NCBI RefSeq assembly: GCF_026914185.1
Contig: NC_070568.1
Span: 3,554,001 to 3,618,000 of the forward strand
Direction: 5' to 3'
DNA: 64,000 nt
Source: Puccinia triticina
Taxonomy: Eukaryota > Basidiomycota > Pucciniomycetes > Pucciniales > Pucciniaceae
Below the pieces are notes generated by a model that searched no databases, was not told the DNA's origin, and saw only the letters and a program-made list of their open reading frames with translations. Below, piece by piece: positions 1 through 11,372 of the stretch (position 1 is its first letter; each line of letters begins with the position of its first letter). The position numbers were made by a program, and so were the translations under genes.

Positions 1-2150
1 TACCTGAAGAAGTGCCCGGCATACCGAATTGGGATCATGGAATCCTTTTTGGCGGGCCGTCAAACTAGGATAGATAATTGTATTTCCCCCCAGTTTGATG
101 CGGCTATAGGGGTTCCCCAGGGCTCCCCTCTCTCAATGATACTGTACACTATGTGCCACAACAAATTATTCGCCAAACCGTTCTCGATTGGTGAGAAGGT
201 GACAATAGGTTGCATCAATGATGTTGTACACCTTGTGGCTGCCAGGTCCCCAAGTTCCATTTCCGGAATTGACTTTGGAGGCAGCCCTCCCGCTGAAGTG
301 GGGTTCAAGGTATGGGGCTATGTATCTTTGAGAAGAAGAAAGTCCAATTCATCTGGTGCTCTAGAAAGGTCCTTCCGGATACCACCTTTGTATTAGGCAA
401 GCAAAGCCTCAAGAAAGCCTGGACGGCTATGTGGCTAGGGATTCTGTGAAACCCCAAAGTTAAACTAATCTGTCAACTTTGAAATGGTTTCAGAATGAAT
501 CACAAAAACGTTCACCGAGTCTGGAGCGCCATGAAAAACACATGAGGATTTAGCGGCAAGGATCACTTTAAGTGATGGCCGCCCTTGTCGGTCCTCTTAT
601 CACCTGTGGGGCACCTGTTTGGGCTTCCAGCTAAATCATAGCAAAGTCAGAACTGTTGTCGAGAAAGTTGAGGACTGCTTGGCAACCTGCACCTCAGGCG
701 CATTCAAGTTGACTTAAATTGTTTGGCACCAAGCAAATTTGGCTGTCCGCCCGACCACGAAATGCATCTTGAAAGCCAGGCTCGCAGCCTAAGCTGTATT
801 GCCAGAACGCATGCAATCAGATCGGGCAACTCCAGGGTGCAGGATATCCCATGTGGCAGAGGGACAAGGGAAGCAAACTGGATTGCACCCCATTCCCCTC
901 CGACCATGGAGCTGTTCCTCATTAACAATAAGGGGGGGCACTGTCCAGGGGATGTTCATTTGATATAGCCCATCATGTGAGACTGACAAGAGGCAACTCT
1001 CTCATATGAACATGTCAGCAACAAAAGAGCAAGCGAAGCTGGCAGTAGAATCATGCTGCGACGCCTTACCCCTCAGTGTCACTCCCAGGCAATATTCACG
1101 GATGGATCATACAAGGAGTGGCGAGGACGTGCGGCGGCTGCGGTCCGCCTGATTGTGACCTCGGTTATTGTGCGCGCCTGGGATTGGGAACCTCAACCCT
1201 CAAATCAATTACCAAAAGTCAGCCAGTAGGCTTGTTACTGGCATTAGAGCCAATCAAAATGGTTCTGCCTCCCCTGTTGTCAGCAACTTGGAGCAAGGCA
1301 TATTCAACCAAAACAGAGGTGTTGTGGAGCGGATGCATCCTCCAGGGGCGACCAAACCCGGCCACAATGTCTGCTCAAAATGGTGGACGTCTGGCAACAG
1401 CTGCTTGCTGATGCACAGATTACTTGTGGTTGGTGCCCACCACATTCTGGAGTCAGGGGAAACGAGCTGGCCAACAGGATCGCGGATGAAGCAACCAAGC
1501 GGAGAAAACATCCCAACAAGGACAGCTGGACAAAGATTTATGATCAACTGACTCACCCGATTGAATCTGCTGAAAATCCCATGCCCAACAAATTTCAATT
1601 CTCCTGGGTCCCTATCCTTCAGTCCTCTGTCATCACCCAGATTCTATCAGGCCATTCCCCCGAACCATCAACTTCGCAAACGGAAACGTTGCCTGGATCC
1701 CTCCTGCACTTTCTGTTGGCCCAGAGAAACTACAATCCACTGTACAGACCTCTTCCCCCAGCTGAAAAAGGCAACGCCAACACCTCACATTAATTCAGAA
1801 ACAACAAAATAAGTGTGTCCACGCACAAGCCCCACTTACATCCCCGGAACCACAAAGCTCACCCGCTCCATCTACATCATTACCTCAAAACAATTTCTCC
1901 ATGTGTGCAAATTTAGTCTCCCCCTTTGTTGTCATCTTATTTCCTGAGCATTTCTTCTCACTCTCGTCATTTGCTCCTTGTTGCCTTGCTGCTTTCCTTT
2001 TGGTTGCGTGTTCTGACCACCATTTACACTTATAGCAGCTGTTTGCTTGTCCTCAATATGTTTCTGAGTTGTGAGGTTGCTACCTCAGTCTCATGGTGCA
2101 ATCCCACTCCAGAAAAGAAATTGCATAATAAGCAAAACAATGATGATGGT
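1..2150 (+). mobile_element. Decayed non-LTR retrotransposon (Tad-like LINE), 5' end outside the window
   Basis: Reverse transcriptase, RNase H and a C-terminal Cys/His motif occur in the order expected for the second ORF of a Tad-like LINE, but scattered over several frames. The AT-rich tail near 2100-2150 with a GATGATG run is the likely 3' end. The left part lies beyond the window, so completeness cannot be judged. The element is clearly inactive. Confidence 0.75.
37..1812 (+). pseudogene. LINE reverse transcriptase / RNase H remnant
   Basis: At 37-396 the translation carries the RT motif GVPQGSPLSMILY and, about 40 residues on, a block in which the catalytic YxDD-type motif reads INDVVHLV, so a catalytic residue is lost. 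At 1380-1510 another frame has the RNase H segment WCPPHSGVRGNELANRIADE. A short Cys/His cluster (CLDPSCTFCW followed by TTIHC) lies at 1700-1760 in yet another frame. The pieces follow the order RT, RNase H, C-terminal finger of ORF2 proteins in fungal LINEs. Repeated frameshifts mean no protein can be made. The family assignment is firm; the clade (Tad-like) is inferred from the presence of RNase H and a fungal host. Confidence 0.75.
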
Positions 2151-2544
2151 GTCTGAAAAATCTTATTTCCACTGTCAGAAAAGAGACAGATCATTGATCA
2201 TCACTTACATAAGTAGTATTACTATTGTACACAGTTTTGTTGGATGTGGAACATAATCATGTTCTGAAAAATATTGGATCTATCACAAATATCTGAAATC
2301 CTTTTCAGAAGCTGAAAATAAGAGCCAGGTCATCCAGAATTAGAAGATGAAATTAGCCTGAGGTTGGCAGAAGATGAGACTAATTGATGAGTTTGACATT
2401 CAACCGAGTTACACATGACTTCATACTGACAACAAACTTGTGTGGAGCTGACTCCAGACCCATTTCCTAGAAGTTACCAAAGGGTTGTTCAAGATAGTTA
2501 TGTGAAAGCACTTGCATGCAAGTGCCATGAAAACATCCCTGGTG

Positions 2545-3547
2545 ATATGGCAGAATTATTCCCACGCTGGGATGAGATATAGTGGCAGAAACACCAAGAA
2601 ATACCAAAGTAGTGATATTTGGGAACTGATCAGACTGTAGCTGCTACATTTGGGGGCCTTGTGGTGACTTAAGCTCCAAAATGAATCTTTGGGGGCTATA
2701 TAATATTTTGGTAACCATATGGCAGAATTATCCCCCTGCTGGGATGAGATATAGTGGCAGAAACACCAAGAAATACCAAAGTAGTGATAGTTGGGAAGTG
2801 ATCAGACTGTAGCTGCTACATTTGGGGGTTTTGTGGTTAGTAAAGGTACATAATGAATCTTTGGGGGCCTCTAAACATTTTGGTAACCATATGGCAGAAG
2901 TATTCCCACGCTGGGATGAGATATAGTGGCAGAAACACCAAGAAACTACCAAAGTAGTGATATTTGGGAACTGATCAGATTGTAGCTGCTACATTTGGAG
3001 GTTTTGTGGTCAGTAAAGGTACATATGAATCTTTGGGGGCCTGTAACCATTTGGTAACCATATGGCAGAAGTATTCCCACGCTGGGATGAGATATAGTGG
3101 CAGAAACACCAAGAAATACCAAAGTAGTGATATTTGGGAACTGATCAGACTGTAGCTGCTACATTTGGGGGTTTTGTGGTCATTAAAGGTACACGATGAA
3201 TCTTTAGGGGCCTCCAACCATTTTGGTAACCATATGGCAGAAGGATTCACACACTGGGATGAGATATATTGGCAGAAACACCAAGAAACAATGGTGTAAC
3301 CATTACGATACATTGAGCGTATTGGGTAAACATTTTTCATTGAAGATGCATACCTACATGTCCAATCTTTTGTTTTTAGCCATTATCCATACAATAACAG
3401 CCAAAAACAAAAAATTGGACATGTAGGTATGCATCTTCAATGAAAAACGTTTACCCAATACACTCAATGTATGGTAATGGTTACACCGTTGCAAGAAACT
3501 ACCAAAGTAGTGATATTTGGGAACTGGTCAGACTGTAGCTGCTGCAT
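2545..3547 (+). repeat. Tandem repeat, five units of about 172 bp
   Basis: The landmark ATATGGCAGAA recurs at 2545, 2717, 2889, 3060 and 3232, giving spacings of 171-172 bp. Each unit carries GGGATGAGATAT, then AGAAACACCAAGAAA and CTGTAGCTGCTACATTT. Units differ by a few substitutions. The fifth unit is split by a hairpin MITE (3289-3491) and resumes after it. No convincing coding frame runs through the array. Confidence 0.9.
3289..3491. mobile_element. Near-perfect hairpin MITE (about 203 bp), hAT-like
   Basis: The sequence is an almost complete inverted repeat: CAATGGTGTAACCATTAC at the left is mirrored at the right end, and the pairing continues inward nearly to the centre (3370-3410). 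CAAGAAA at 3282-3288 recurs at 3492-3498 and gives a 7-bp (possibly 8-bp, CAAGAAAC) target duplication. Undisturbed repeat unit 3 shows the empty site. The CA...TG ends and 7-8 bp duplication suggest hAT mobilisation; this is inference. Confidence 0.85.
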
Positions 3548-4129
3548 AATGGATGTGACCCCAAACACAATATTTCTGGGTTTTCTATGCAGAAAAATTG
3601 TCCAATGAAATTTTATGTGGAAATATTCCTCATTAATCTGTGGTTGACAACAAAAGTTGATAAAAAAAAGAACCTGACAAAAATATGCTAAACCATGGTA
3701 AACTAATTTCAAAAAGGCCTTCTATGCATGTAGCACTTCAAGTATGATGTGCAATATCTTCAGGAAGTTCAACCAACCAAATTAGCAATGTGTGCAGGAT
3801 CGTATCATGATACTGATAGAGGTCAGGGGTCAATGTTTTTCCTTTTTTGAAAAAAAGTAGATTTGGAGACTTCTGATAACATCAATTGTTGAAGCAAAAA
3901 AAAACAAGAAAAAAAAAATTGATCCCCCTCAGCCACTCTGGATTAATCCTAAACCTTGCAGTGTATTTTTTTCATGTAGAATTGAATGGTGTATGTATAA
4001 ATTTATGAATGTTATCAGACAAAAAAAAAAGATTCCTGTGGCTTGAAGCAAATACAGGGGAAGGAGATAGATTATAGAAGAGCATTAAGGAGACATGGAA
4101 CACAGACAATGGTATCAAGAGGAATAAAA
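3548..4129. other. AT-rich intergenic stretch
   Basis: Contains several poly-A runs (3898-3920, 4020-4030) and no open frame with recognisable protein character. No RNA gene or terminal repeats were seen. Confidence 0.5.
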
Positions 4130-4262
4130 AAAAAATTGATCAATATAAATTGATCAATATATGCTATATTGATCAATATACAACATCGCAAATTCATCCA
4201 TCTTGGTAGTGCCCTGGGCAGCCGCAGGTCCCAAGCATTCAAACCTGTGTGTATATAAGGGA
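4130..4262 (+). promoter_or_regulatory. Promoter-like region: TTGATCAATATA repeats and TATA box
   Basis: Three copies of the palindromic TATTGATCAATA-type motif lie at about 4136-4180. A TATATAAGG box follows at about 4252. Placed upstream of the exon/intron-like sequence at 4270-4830, this looks like a polymerase II promoter on the + strand. No motif identifies the factor involved. Confidence 0.35.
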
Positions 4263-4269
4263 CCGATTT

Positions 4270-4830
4270 GAGCATGAAGTAGATTCACTAGACCAATCAT
4301 CGAATCACTTCAACAGCTTGCTCTCCCGTAGAATCACTCCAAGCCCCTTCAGCCCAGACTCTTGCATAAGTTCCCCGAACAACGAGTAAGTCAGACACTC
4401 ACTTAGCACAATGGTGTTCAGCCAAGCTAACGATCCGATGTTGCATCTCTAGCCTCAACAGGACAGGCCCATTGCCGCAATAAGGAATCCGTCATTGCGT
4501 GCGTGCGAAAGATCAGAGGTAATGCACCTTTGCTTAGTCGGAAAACCGATCCAAGAAGCATACTAACATCATGAATGTTTGATGCGGCAGCGTTACCATC
4601 TGTTTCTTTTCTGCCGATCCCTTTCTTCCATTTCCTATCTCACTCAGGCCTCGTGCCCCATTCACTTCTATCTCAAAGCTCAGAGACACGGCAATCTCGC
4701 CTGCTCTTAGGTAAATACCAAGTCTCATTCGCTAGATCACAGTCTCACCATTTCTATCTAGGCACAATGCCTTTTGATGTAAATAGTTCATGAATCGTTT
4801 CTCTAACTGCGAAATGCATCTCTTAGTTGT
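4270..4830 (+). ncRNA. Candidate spliced, apparently non-coding transcript
   Basis: Three segments have good donor/acceptor pairs at the intron sizes seen in the host genes: GTAAGT at 4386 to CTAG near 4452; GTAATG near 4519 to GCAG near 4589, with a perfect TACTAAC branch point at about 4562; and GTAAAT near 4710 to CTAG near 4761. A TATA box sits just upstream. After removing the introns I find no long open frame: the first frame closes in exon 2, and the last exon opens with an eight-codon ORF starting MPFDV. It may be a non-coding RNA, the 5' part of a gene whose coding exon I misplace, or a relic. It is convergent with the zinc-finger gene at 5683-8405. Confidence 0.35.
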
Positions 4831-5682
4831 CTACATTTTTACAATAGAAGCCCACAAGCCACAAGCGTCGTTCAAAGACTGCTACACACCGGGCAACGGC
4901 CACACACACACACGAGCCGACAGATCGACATTGTAATTGATTATATTCCTGGCACCCAGCTCTTCCTCCCCGTCGTTCAAGGTTATCTACACACACACAC
5001 ACAGAGACACCCGTCCGTCTTCTCTCCACCACGACACCCAAGAAACACGACGAGGAAGAAGAAGAGGGCCGGGAGCCAAGGTCAGACATCGGGCAGGCGA
5101 GGGAAGGACGGGCGAGGGAAGGACGGGCGGAGAGTGGAGGAGCGCGCACGCCCACCGCCCGAAGAGGAGCCCCACACACACCCGCAGAAAAAAAAGAGAC
5201 TTACGAGCAAAAAAAAACAAGGGGGCGGGTAAGAAGAGCGGCGGGGCCGGGGAGGGGCGATGAGCGGACGGCTGTGCAGAAGATCAGGGCACGGGTAACA
5301 GACGGAAAAGAGGGGTAAGGCGATAACGATATAGGACGGAAGAGGGGCGCTCTTGGGGCGGAGGAGGAGAGGGCCGAGAACAAAGGCGACGACTCACGGT
5401 CACGGACGAGGAGGCGGGATGCTCGAGCCGGCGGAGCGGGGGTCCTGCACATCGCGAGGCCAAGTCAACGCGCGGCGCGCTCTCTCACGAGCCCAGGAAA
5501 AGGGACTGACGGACATTCACACACACAAACACTGGCCCTCCTCCCTGACACAAACCCCCGCAGAAAAGAACACTATCGATATAAAGAAAGAGAGAGAGAG
5601 AGAAACGTACGCGGATCCGGCCTCCGAGTGCAGAAAGAGAACAAGAAGAGAGAAGAAGAGGGGGATAAAGAAGAAGGAAGGG
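4831..5682. other. Intergenic / 3' UTR region with CA, GA and purine-rich repeats
   Basis: Holds (CA)n runs at 4900-4920 and 4990-5005, a duplicated GGGCGAGGGAAGGAC at about 5095-5125, and long purine-rich stretches. Open frames here are low-complexity shadows. It probably contains the 3' UTR of the - strand zinc-finger gene. Confidence 0.5.
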
Positions 5683-8405
5683 TTACGGGGAGCTGGCGCC
5701 GAGGAGGAGACGGGCGACGATTTCGTCGTCGTCGTCGTCGTCGGAAGAGAGCTCGGGGTCCTGGGGGCGATCGAGCGGAGAGCGGGGCTGGGGCAGACGG
5801 CGGCGGGGGTCTCTAGTCGACGACGGCATGGACGTCGTCGTCGTCGTCGTCGTCGTCTTCATCGCTGAGGCAGAAGAGAGCGGCGGGGGGAGCTCGTCGT
5901 CGTCGAAGATCTCGCCCTCCTCGATCTCCTCGCCGGGCCCGAGAGCCGCGCGGTGGCGAGGAGGCAAGGGCTTGGGTCTGGGGGGCAGCGGGATGAGCGC
6001 GGGCTGGAGGGGCTCGAAGGCGGGGGGGAGGAGGAAGGAGGGGCGCGGGGGGAGCGGGTGGGTGGGCGTCGGGAGCGGCCGGTCGTCTTCTTCCTCTTCC
6101 TCGGGTCCAGCTGGGCCGGACGCTTCTTGTGCTTGGTCTCTTTCTTCTTCTTCTGCTGCTGCTGGGACGGTTGCGTCTTGTGCTTGGTCTCGTTCTTCTG
6201 CTGCTGCTGCTGGGATGCTGTCTTCCTCTCTTTGTTCGAGGGGATGGTCGGTGAACACGCTCTCGAGCTCCTCGCTATCGACGCTGCTCGGATCCTCCTC
6301 CTCGTCCTCCCCAGAGGAAGAGGCGGAGCATCCAGCAGGCTTGCGCACGCCAGGCGCGTCCTCGTCGCTGGAGATGAACATGACGAAGTCCGAGTTGTCG
6401 GCCATCTGGTCGTACTTGGCGCGTTTGGCGCCGGGGTTGACCTCGGTGTTGTGGCTGATGCCCGTGAAGGCGCGGTGCGGGTGGGCGTCGAGGGGCGGTT
6501 TGGGAGCTTTGCGTTTGCCCTTGGGACGGTCGGAGCCGGTGAGGTCGGTGAAGAACAGGCCGGCCGAGCCGGACCCCCCGGGCGCCTCTGCATCCGACGA
6601 CCCCCCGGGCCCGGCGGCCGAGCGCCGGTCGTCGTCCGGATGGCCCGCCTCCCCCTCCTCGTCGTCCTCGTCGTCGTCGCCATCGGGCTTGTGGTTCCGG
6701 TTGATCATGTGGCGCAGGCGACAGCCCGGGTTGGAGCAGGTGCCCTTGGTGCTGAACTCGGGACACTCGCGGACGTGCCGCTCGGCGCACTGGGCGCCCT
6801 TCGAGCACCAGCCGAGGTCGGCAAACTCTTGGCAGATCTGCGCGGTCGTCGGCTTGACGTGCGGATAGGGACACTCGGCCTTGTTGCATCGGGGGAAGTG
6901 GGAGCAGTGCTCCATGTTGTGCGGGTTCGGCTTGTGCGAGAGCGGACACGAGTTGGCGGAGTACGAACACTTCTTCCGCAGATACCGCGGACAGATCGCT
7001 ACCTGCGATGGATCATGCTGGTAAACACACGTCAGACCGTTTCGACAGGCACCTAGACCATCAGTCCCCAATGTGATCAGAAGCAAAGAAAGAAGAAAAA
7101 AAAAAAAATCAGAATCCAAACCAATCAGGCGGCTTTGATGAGCGCTGTGTGGAAAGAGAGAAAGGCTGGAAATGTAGAGGAGGAGAGAGAAGCTGAACCG
7201 GTCTTGGCAAAAAATCGGCACTGTTCGTTCTTTTTAATTAATGGTGGTCGCGAGACTTTGGTTGCAAGTTTAGAATGACGTCTGTTGGGAGACATACGGG
7301 AGGGGTGAGACCAAAAGTAGTGGGATATATGTGGGCAGTGTGCGGGCGTGGGGGGAGTGAGTGTGAAGGGAGCTTACGAGTGGAGGGTGGTCTTCTTAGA
7401 CGGGTCCCACGAGTGGACAGAAGAGTACGAGCGAGCGGCGGGGGTGTACCTGGCCTTGATGGCGTTGACGGAGGCGAGGAGTTTGGCGCGCTTGAGCTGG
7501 TGGAGTCTCTGGGCCTGGAACTTCTTGAGCGCGCTGAGCTCGACGAGGTTGCCGGACTTGGTGCGGACGTAGGTCGTGCCGCCGATGAGCGCCTTGCTGG
7601 GCGTGGGCTTGGGGGCGGTCTGGGAGGCGGGGGGCGGGGGCGGGGGGGCGGCGGTGTCCGGTGGGGCCGGCGCAGGGTCTGCAGATCCCACAGGAGGGGG
7701 GTCAGAGGGGCGCACGAGGGGCATGGAGAGAGAGAGAGACTGACTGGTCTTCCGGACGAGCTTCTTGCCCTGGGTGTCGCGGACGAAGGAGACGCCGTTG
7801 ATGACGAGCTCGTTCGGCTTGCTGGCGGCGGCGGCAGGGGCCGGCAGCGTCGGGGCGAGGCGCAGGTTGCCGAGGGTGGCGGCGGCTTGGGAGACGGGGG
7901 AGGGGGCCAAGATGTGGCGCGGGGGGGCGAGGGAGGCGGGGTTGTCTGGCTGGGGGGGCGGGATGGCGGGCTGGAAGGGCTGGGCGGCGACGGAGAGGGC
8001 GGAGGCGGGGGGCGGGAGGGGCTCGGAGGGCGGCGGGACTGGGGCTTGTGGGGTGGGCTGGCTTGGTGGCCGGTTGAGGATGAGTTTGGTGGATCGGCCG
8101 GCGTGGGGCCGGGCGGGGCTTGGGCCGGCGGGGGCGGGGGCCAGCTTCCAGGTGGTCTTGGTGACCACGGGCAGGGCCGAGTTGAGCCGGGAGTAGTAGC
8201 TGGCTGGGGCCGGCGTGGCAGTGACAGTGGCGGTGCTGGCTGCTGAGGCTGAGGCTGAGTCCTGCAGGGTCTTCTTGCATTCGTCGATGGTCCCTGCGGG
8301 CGGAGGATGAGGGGGTCAGCACACTGGACACTCTGCTGGGTTGTTGTGGTGCTTACCCTGCAGCCTGGCCATCTGGGCGAGCACTGACTGGTGCTCGGCA
8401 GTCAT
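5683..8405 (-). CDS. CCCH-type zinc-finger protein, ZC3H3/Red5-like (805 aa, 4 exons)
   Basis: Model: complement of 5683-7052, 7199-7281, 7378-8293 and 8357-8405. Phases join exactly (2418 nt, 806 codons). Introns of 63, 96 and 146 bp have GT/AG ends. Five CCCH fingers follow each other: CRFFAKTGAC...CVYQH (split across the last intron), CPRYLRKKCSYSANSCPLSH, CSHFPRCNKAECPYPH, CQEF...CAERH and CPEFSTKGTC...CRLRH. This five-finger block matches metazoan ZC3H3 and S. pombe Red5, nuclear factors linking polyadenylated RNA to exosome-dependent decay or export. Before it lies a long Pro/Ala-rich region containing two similar blocks (INGVSFVRDTQGKKLVR and IGGTTYVRTKSGNLVEL), also a feature of ZC3H3 proteins. 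The C-terminal tail is acidic, Pro-rich and probably disordered, ending in a poly-Asp run. Nuclear location is inferred from the family. The gene is GC-rich and looks intact. Confidence 0.85.
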
Positions 8406-8540
8406 CCTCTGCTTGGTTGGTTCGTCGTTGCCAGCCAGCGGGCGGGCGGGGCGGAGTCAGCAGAGCAACCCACTAGGAGCATACTCCCCCCCCAAATAAA
8501 TAATAGCCTTATACCGAAACACCCTTTCAAGCACCAATCC

Positions 8541-11372
8541 CAGGATGCAAGTGGGTCGGGTCGACCCGAGAGAGACCCGAGACCGGGCGGGCTCGGGCAA
8601 GTCTTTCGGAATCTTGACCCGACCCGCCCCGACCCGACCTCCAAATGGGTTCGGGTTCGGGCACGTCTTGTTCATTTCGGGTCGGCCCGAAGACCCGACA
8701 ATGACCCGATCAAGTCACCTGTCAGCCGTGACTGGTGACATATCTGATATTCCCTCGCAAGCCCATCCCCATGGAACGGGCCATGGTGGTATCGATATCC
8801 AGCATTAACAATCCTTGGCCCCCAGAGATGCCCCGCTTCAAACAGAAACGACCCGCCGCCGTGATTTCCTCTTCATCCAATGAAGATTCCGATCCCATTG
8901 CAGTTATTACCCAAGTCACCGCCAAGGATGAGACCCCGTCAAGCACTCAACAGAACAACCAAAAAGAACAGTCCAGCGCACAAGAATCTAGCCAACCATC
9001 AAAGAAGCAGAAGACCACCAGCAATATATGGGAGCACTTCACTAAGAAAGAAAACAGCAAGTCACTAATTATTTTGAGCCATCCAGATTCCAAATTGTAT
9101 GTGTTCATCGGCACCCACTGACAATCAACATATTAATTCCTTTCCTTTTTAAAGGCAAGGGTACCAAGGCTCAATGCCAACACTGCCAACAACAACCGGA
9201 CGGTAAGAGCATCAACGGTACAAAGCACTTATGGCGCCACCTCAATCGATGCAGCTCCCACATCAGTGCAACCAAGCAGACTGTGCTGAAACTCTCAGCA
9301 GCAGGCTTGAAAGGACCAACAGCAACCAATCAGATCTTTTCTCAGGACGTCTCACACAAACTATTAACTAAAATGATCATCGCACACAAACAGCCTTTTG
9401 TCTTTGTCAAACAACCACTCTTCCAAGCCTTTGTTGCCTCACTACAACCCCAGTTCAAATTTTTTACTCGCACAACCCTCAAGACCAATATCATGGCTCT
9501 ATACAATTCAATGAAGGAAAAGCTAGCGCTCAAGATTTCTGATGTTAATCAGGTAGCCTTAACCACAGATCTCTGGACCTCGTCTAACCAGACACCATTT
9601 ATGGTGGTTTCGGCTCACTACATTTTGTCCGACTGGACCCTGAAGACTCGTGTCATTTCCTTCAAAGAGCTTCCAACTCCTCACACCGGTGTTGCTATTG
9701 CCAATCAACTTGTAGCTACGATGACTGAGTGGAAGATATTTGATAAGGTAGCATCTATCACCGTTGACAACGCCGCAGCCAACAACTCTGCAGTCACTCA
9801 AGTGATGTCAGTCATTTCAGCTCGGAGAAGAGTCCCCCTTGAGATGAAGGGAAAGTATTTCCACATCTGATGCCTTGCACACGTCATCAACTTGGTTGTG
9901 AAGGATGGCCTTAAAATATTCTCAAAAGCTATCAACAAGATTTGGGAGAGCATTTGTTATACTAAGAGCACCCCTTTGCGCAAACAGTTGTTCAAGGAAT
10001 CAATTGATGTTATTAGAATGGACCAGCAAGCATTCCCATCAGTCAATGTTCCCACCCGCTGGAACTCTACTTATCTAATGCTTACGTCAGCCCTCCTGTA
10101 CCAAGAAGTGTTTGAACAGCTAGTGATTCAAGACACAAACTACTCTAATTGTCCTACCTCAACTGAGTGGGAGGAGATTGCTACAACGAAGGGCTTTTTG
10201 GCTGTTTTCTACTCGGGTAAGTCTTTTCTTCTTTGCTGCGTTCAATTACCATCAATCAATTAACTGGCATTGTATTCACCCCTTATTTATTAAAGCTACT
10301 TTAACGCTTGGAATGACGCAATACCCAACTGCACACCTTGCCTACAAGACTATGAAGAAGATCGATAAGCAGCTCAAAGCCTCCCTACGCAGCAGCTTGG
10401 CCCACATCTTAGAAATGACACAGCCCATGCAGGATAAATTTGACAAGTATTGGATTCCAATGGAAGACTTCACAGCCATCAACCAAGTATTTGATCCACG
10501 TTGCAAGTTCCAACACATTGAATTCATTGTCTCTGAGGAGCTTGGAAACAAGCAACCTACAATCACCATCAACCGAATCAAGAGTATCCTTTCAACCTGG
10601 TTTAAAGAGGTGATTAGCAACAAAAACAAATCCATCGCAAACAATATCCCAAGCCCAAATCCCAAAGAAAACAACTCAACCAACACAAAGAAATTGACTA
10701 ATCTCGATGAAGACGATCAGCAATTCAAGCAATACCTCAAACAGAAGAAGGTTGCCCAATCAGTCTCTACAACCGCCGAGCTAGATCTTTATCTCCAGGA
10801 ACCACCAGTTCTGGTCAAATCCAAGAGCTTTTCTGTCCTCTCCTGGTGGAGCACCCATAGCAAACGATTCCCAACTCTTGCTATACTAGCAAGATCAATC
10901 CTTATGACTCCAATGACTTCCATTGCATCAGAGTCGGCATTCTCCTCAGGTGGCAGAATGCTCAGTAGTTATTGAACCCAAATGAAACCCTGCACTCTTG
11001 AAGCACTCGTATGCGGGCAAAACTGGATCTGCGCGGACAAGGCGATAATGATGGATGATCAAGGAGTCTATTCGGATCCGGTTTCCATTAATTCCACTTC
11101 AGCCTAGTTTTTTTCTCAACTTTCTATTGTCTGCAATGTATATATATTTTCTTGTTTTTGATCATTTCTTCTCACTGTCCCTTCCAACTTGTCTCTATTC
11201 TCATTCAACGGCTCAAAGAGCCCGGGTCAACCCAAACCCAACCTGGACCCAATCTGAACCCAACTACACTTAGTCGGGTTTGGGTTTGGGCAGCGTATTT
11301 GGAATTTTGACCCGACCCAACATATTATTGGGTCTGGGTTTGGGCACTGTTTTCCAACCCGTTTACATCCTG
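8541..11372 (+). mobile_element. hAT DNA transposon (2.8 kb), inactivated
   Basis: Imperfect 19-bp terminal inverted repeats (15 of 19 match, all differences transitions): CAGGATGCAAGTGGGTCGG at 8541 and its mirror ending at 11372. Subterminal regions are packed with GGGTCGGGT/ACCCGACCC-type motifs on both sides (8550-8705 and 11222-11360), and TTGACCCGACCC is shared between ends. A hAT transposase lies inside. The flanking 8-mers (8533-8540 and 11373-11380) do not match, so the target duplication is lost or decayed. Confidence 0.85.
8735..11107 (+). pseudogene. hAT-family transposase, two nonsense codons
   Basis: In order: an N-terminal BED zinc finger (CQHC...KHLWRHLNRC, 9175-9255), the RNase H-like catalytic core with TTDLWTSSN (first Asp) and ITVDNAAAN (second Asp), CLAHVINLVV, RWNSTYLML, and a C-terminal dimerisation region with LSWW and SIASESAFSSGGRML. 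Intron 10217-10295 (GTAAGT/AAAG) joins in phase. A first intron near 9110-9160 interrupts the BED finger, but its ends are uncertain. The frame is broken by TGA at 9868-9870 and TGA at 10973-10975; coding character continues after both, to TAG at 11105-11107. At both places family members usually carry arginine, so CGA-to-TGA mutation is the simple explanation. The upstream start is uncertain. Confidence 0.8.

Noticed and set aside
2545..3547. CRISPR-like array
   Set aside because: The 172-bp units are contiguous with no unique spacers, and the genome is eukaryotic.
5828..7056. Long + strand open frames (346 and 367 codons) over the zinc-finger gene
   Set aside because: They are antisense shadows of a GC-rich coding exon with low-complexity Ser, Gly and Val runs. 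The - strand frame has five CCCH fingers and consistent splicing.
7275..8246. 323-codon Gly-rich + strand frame
   Set aside because: Antisense to the Pro/Ala-rich exon of the zinc-finger gene; composition explains its openness.
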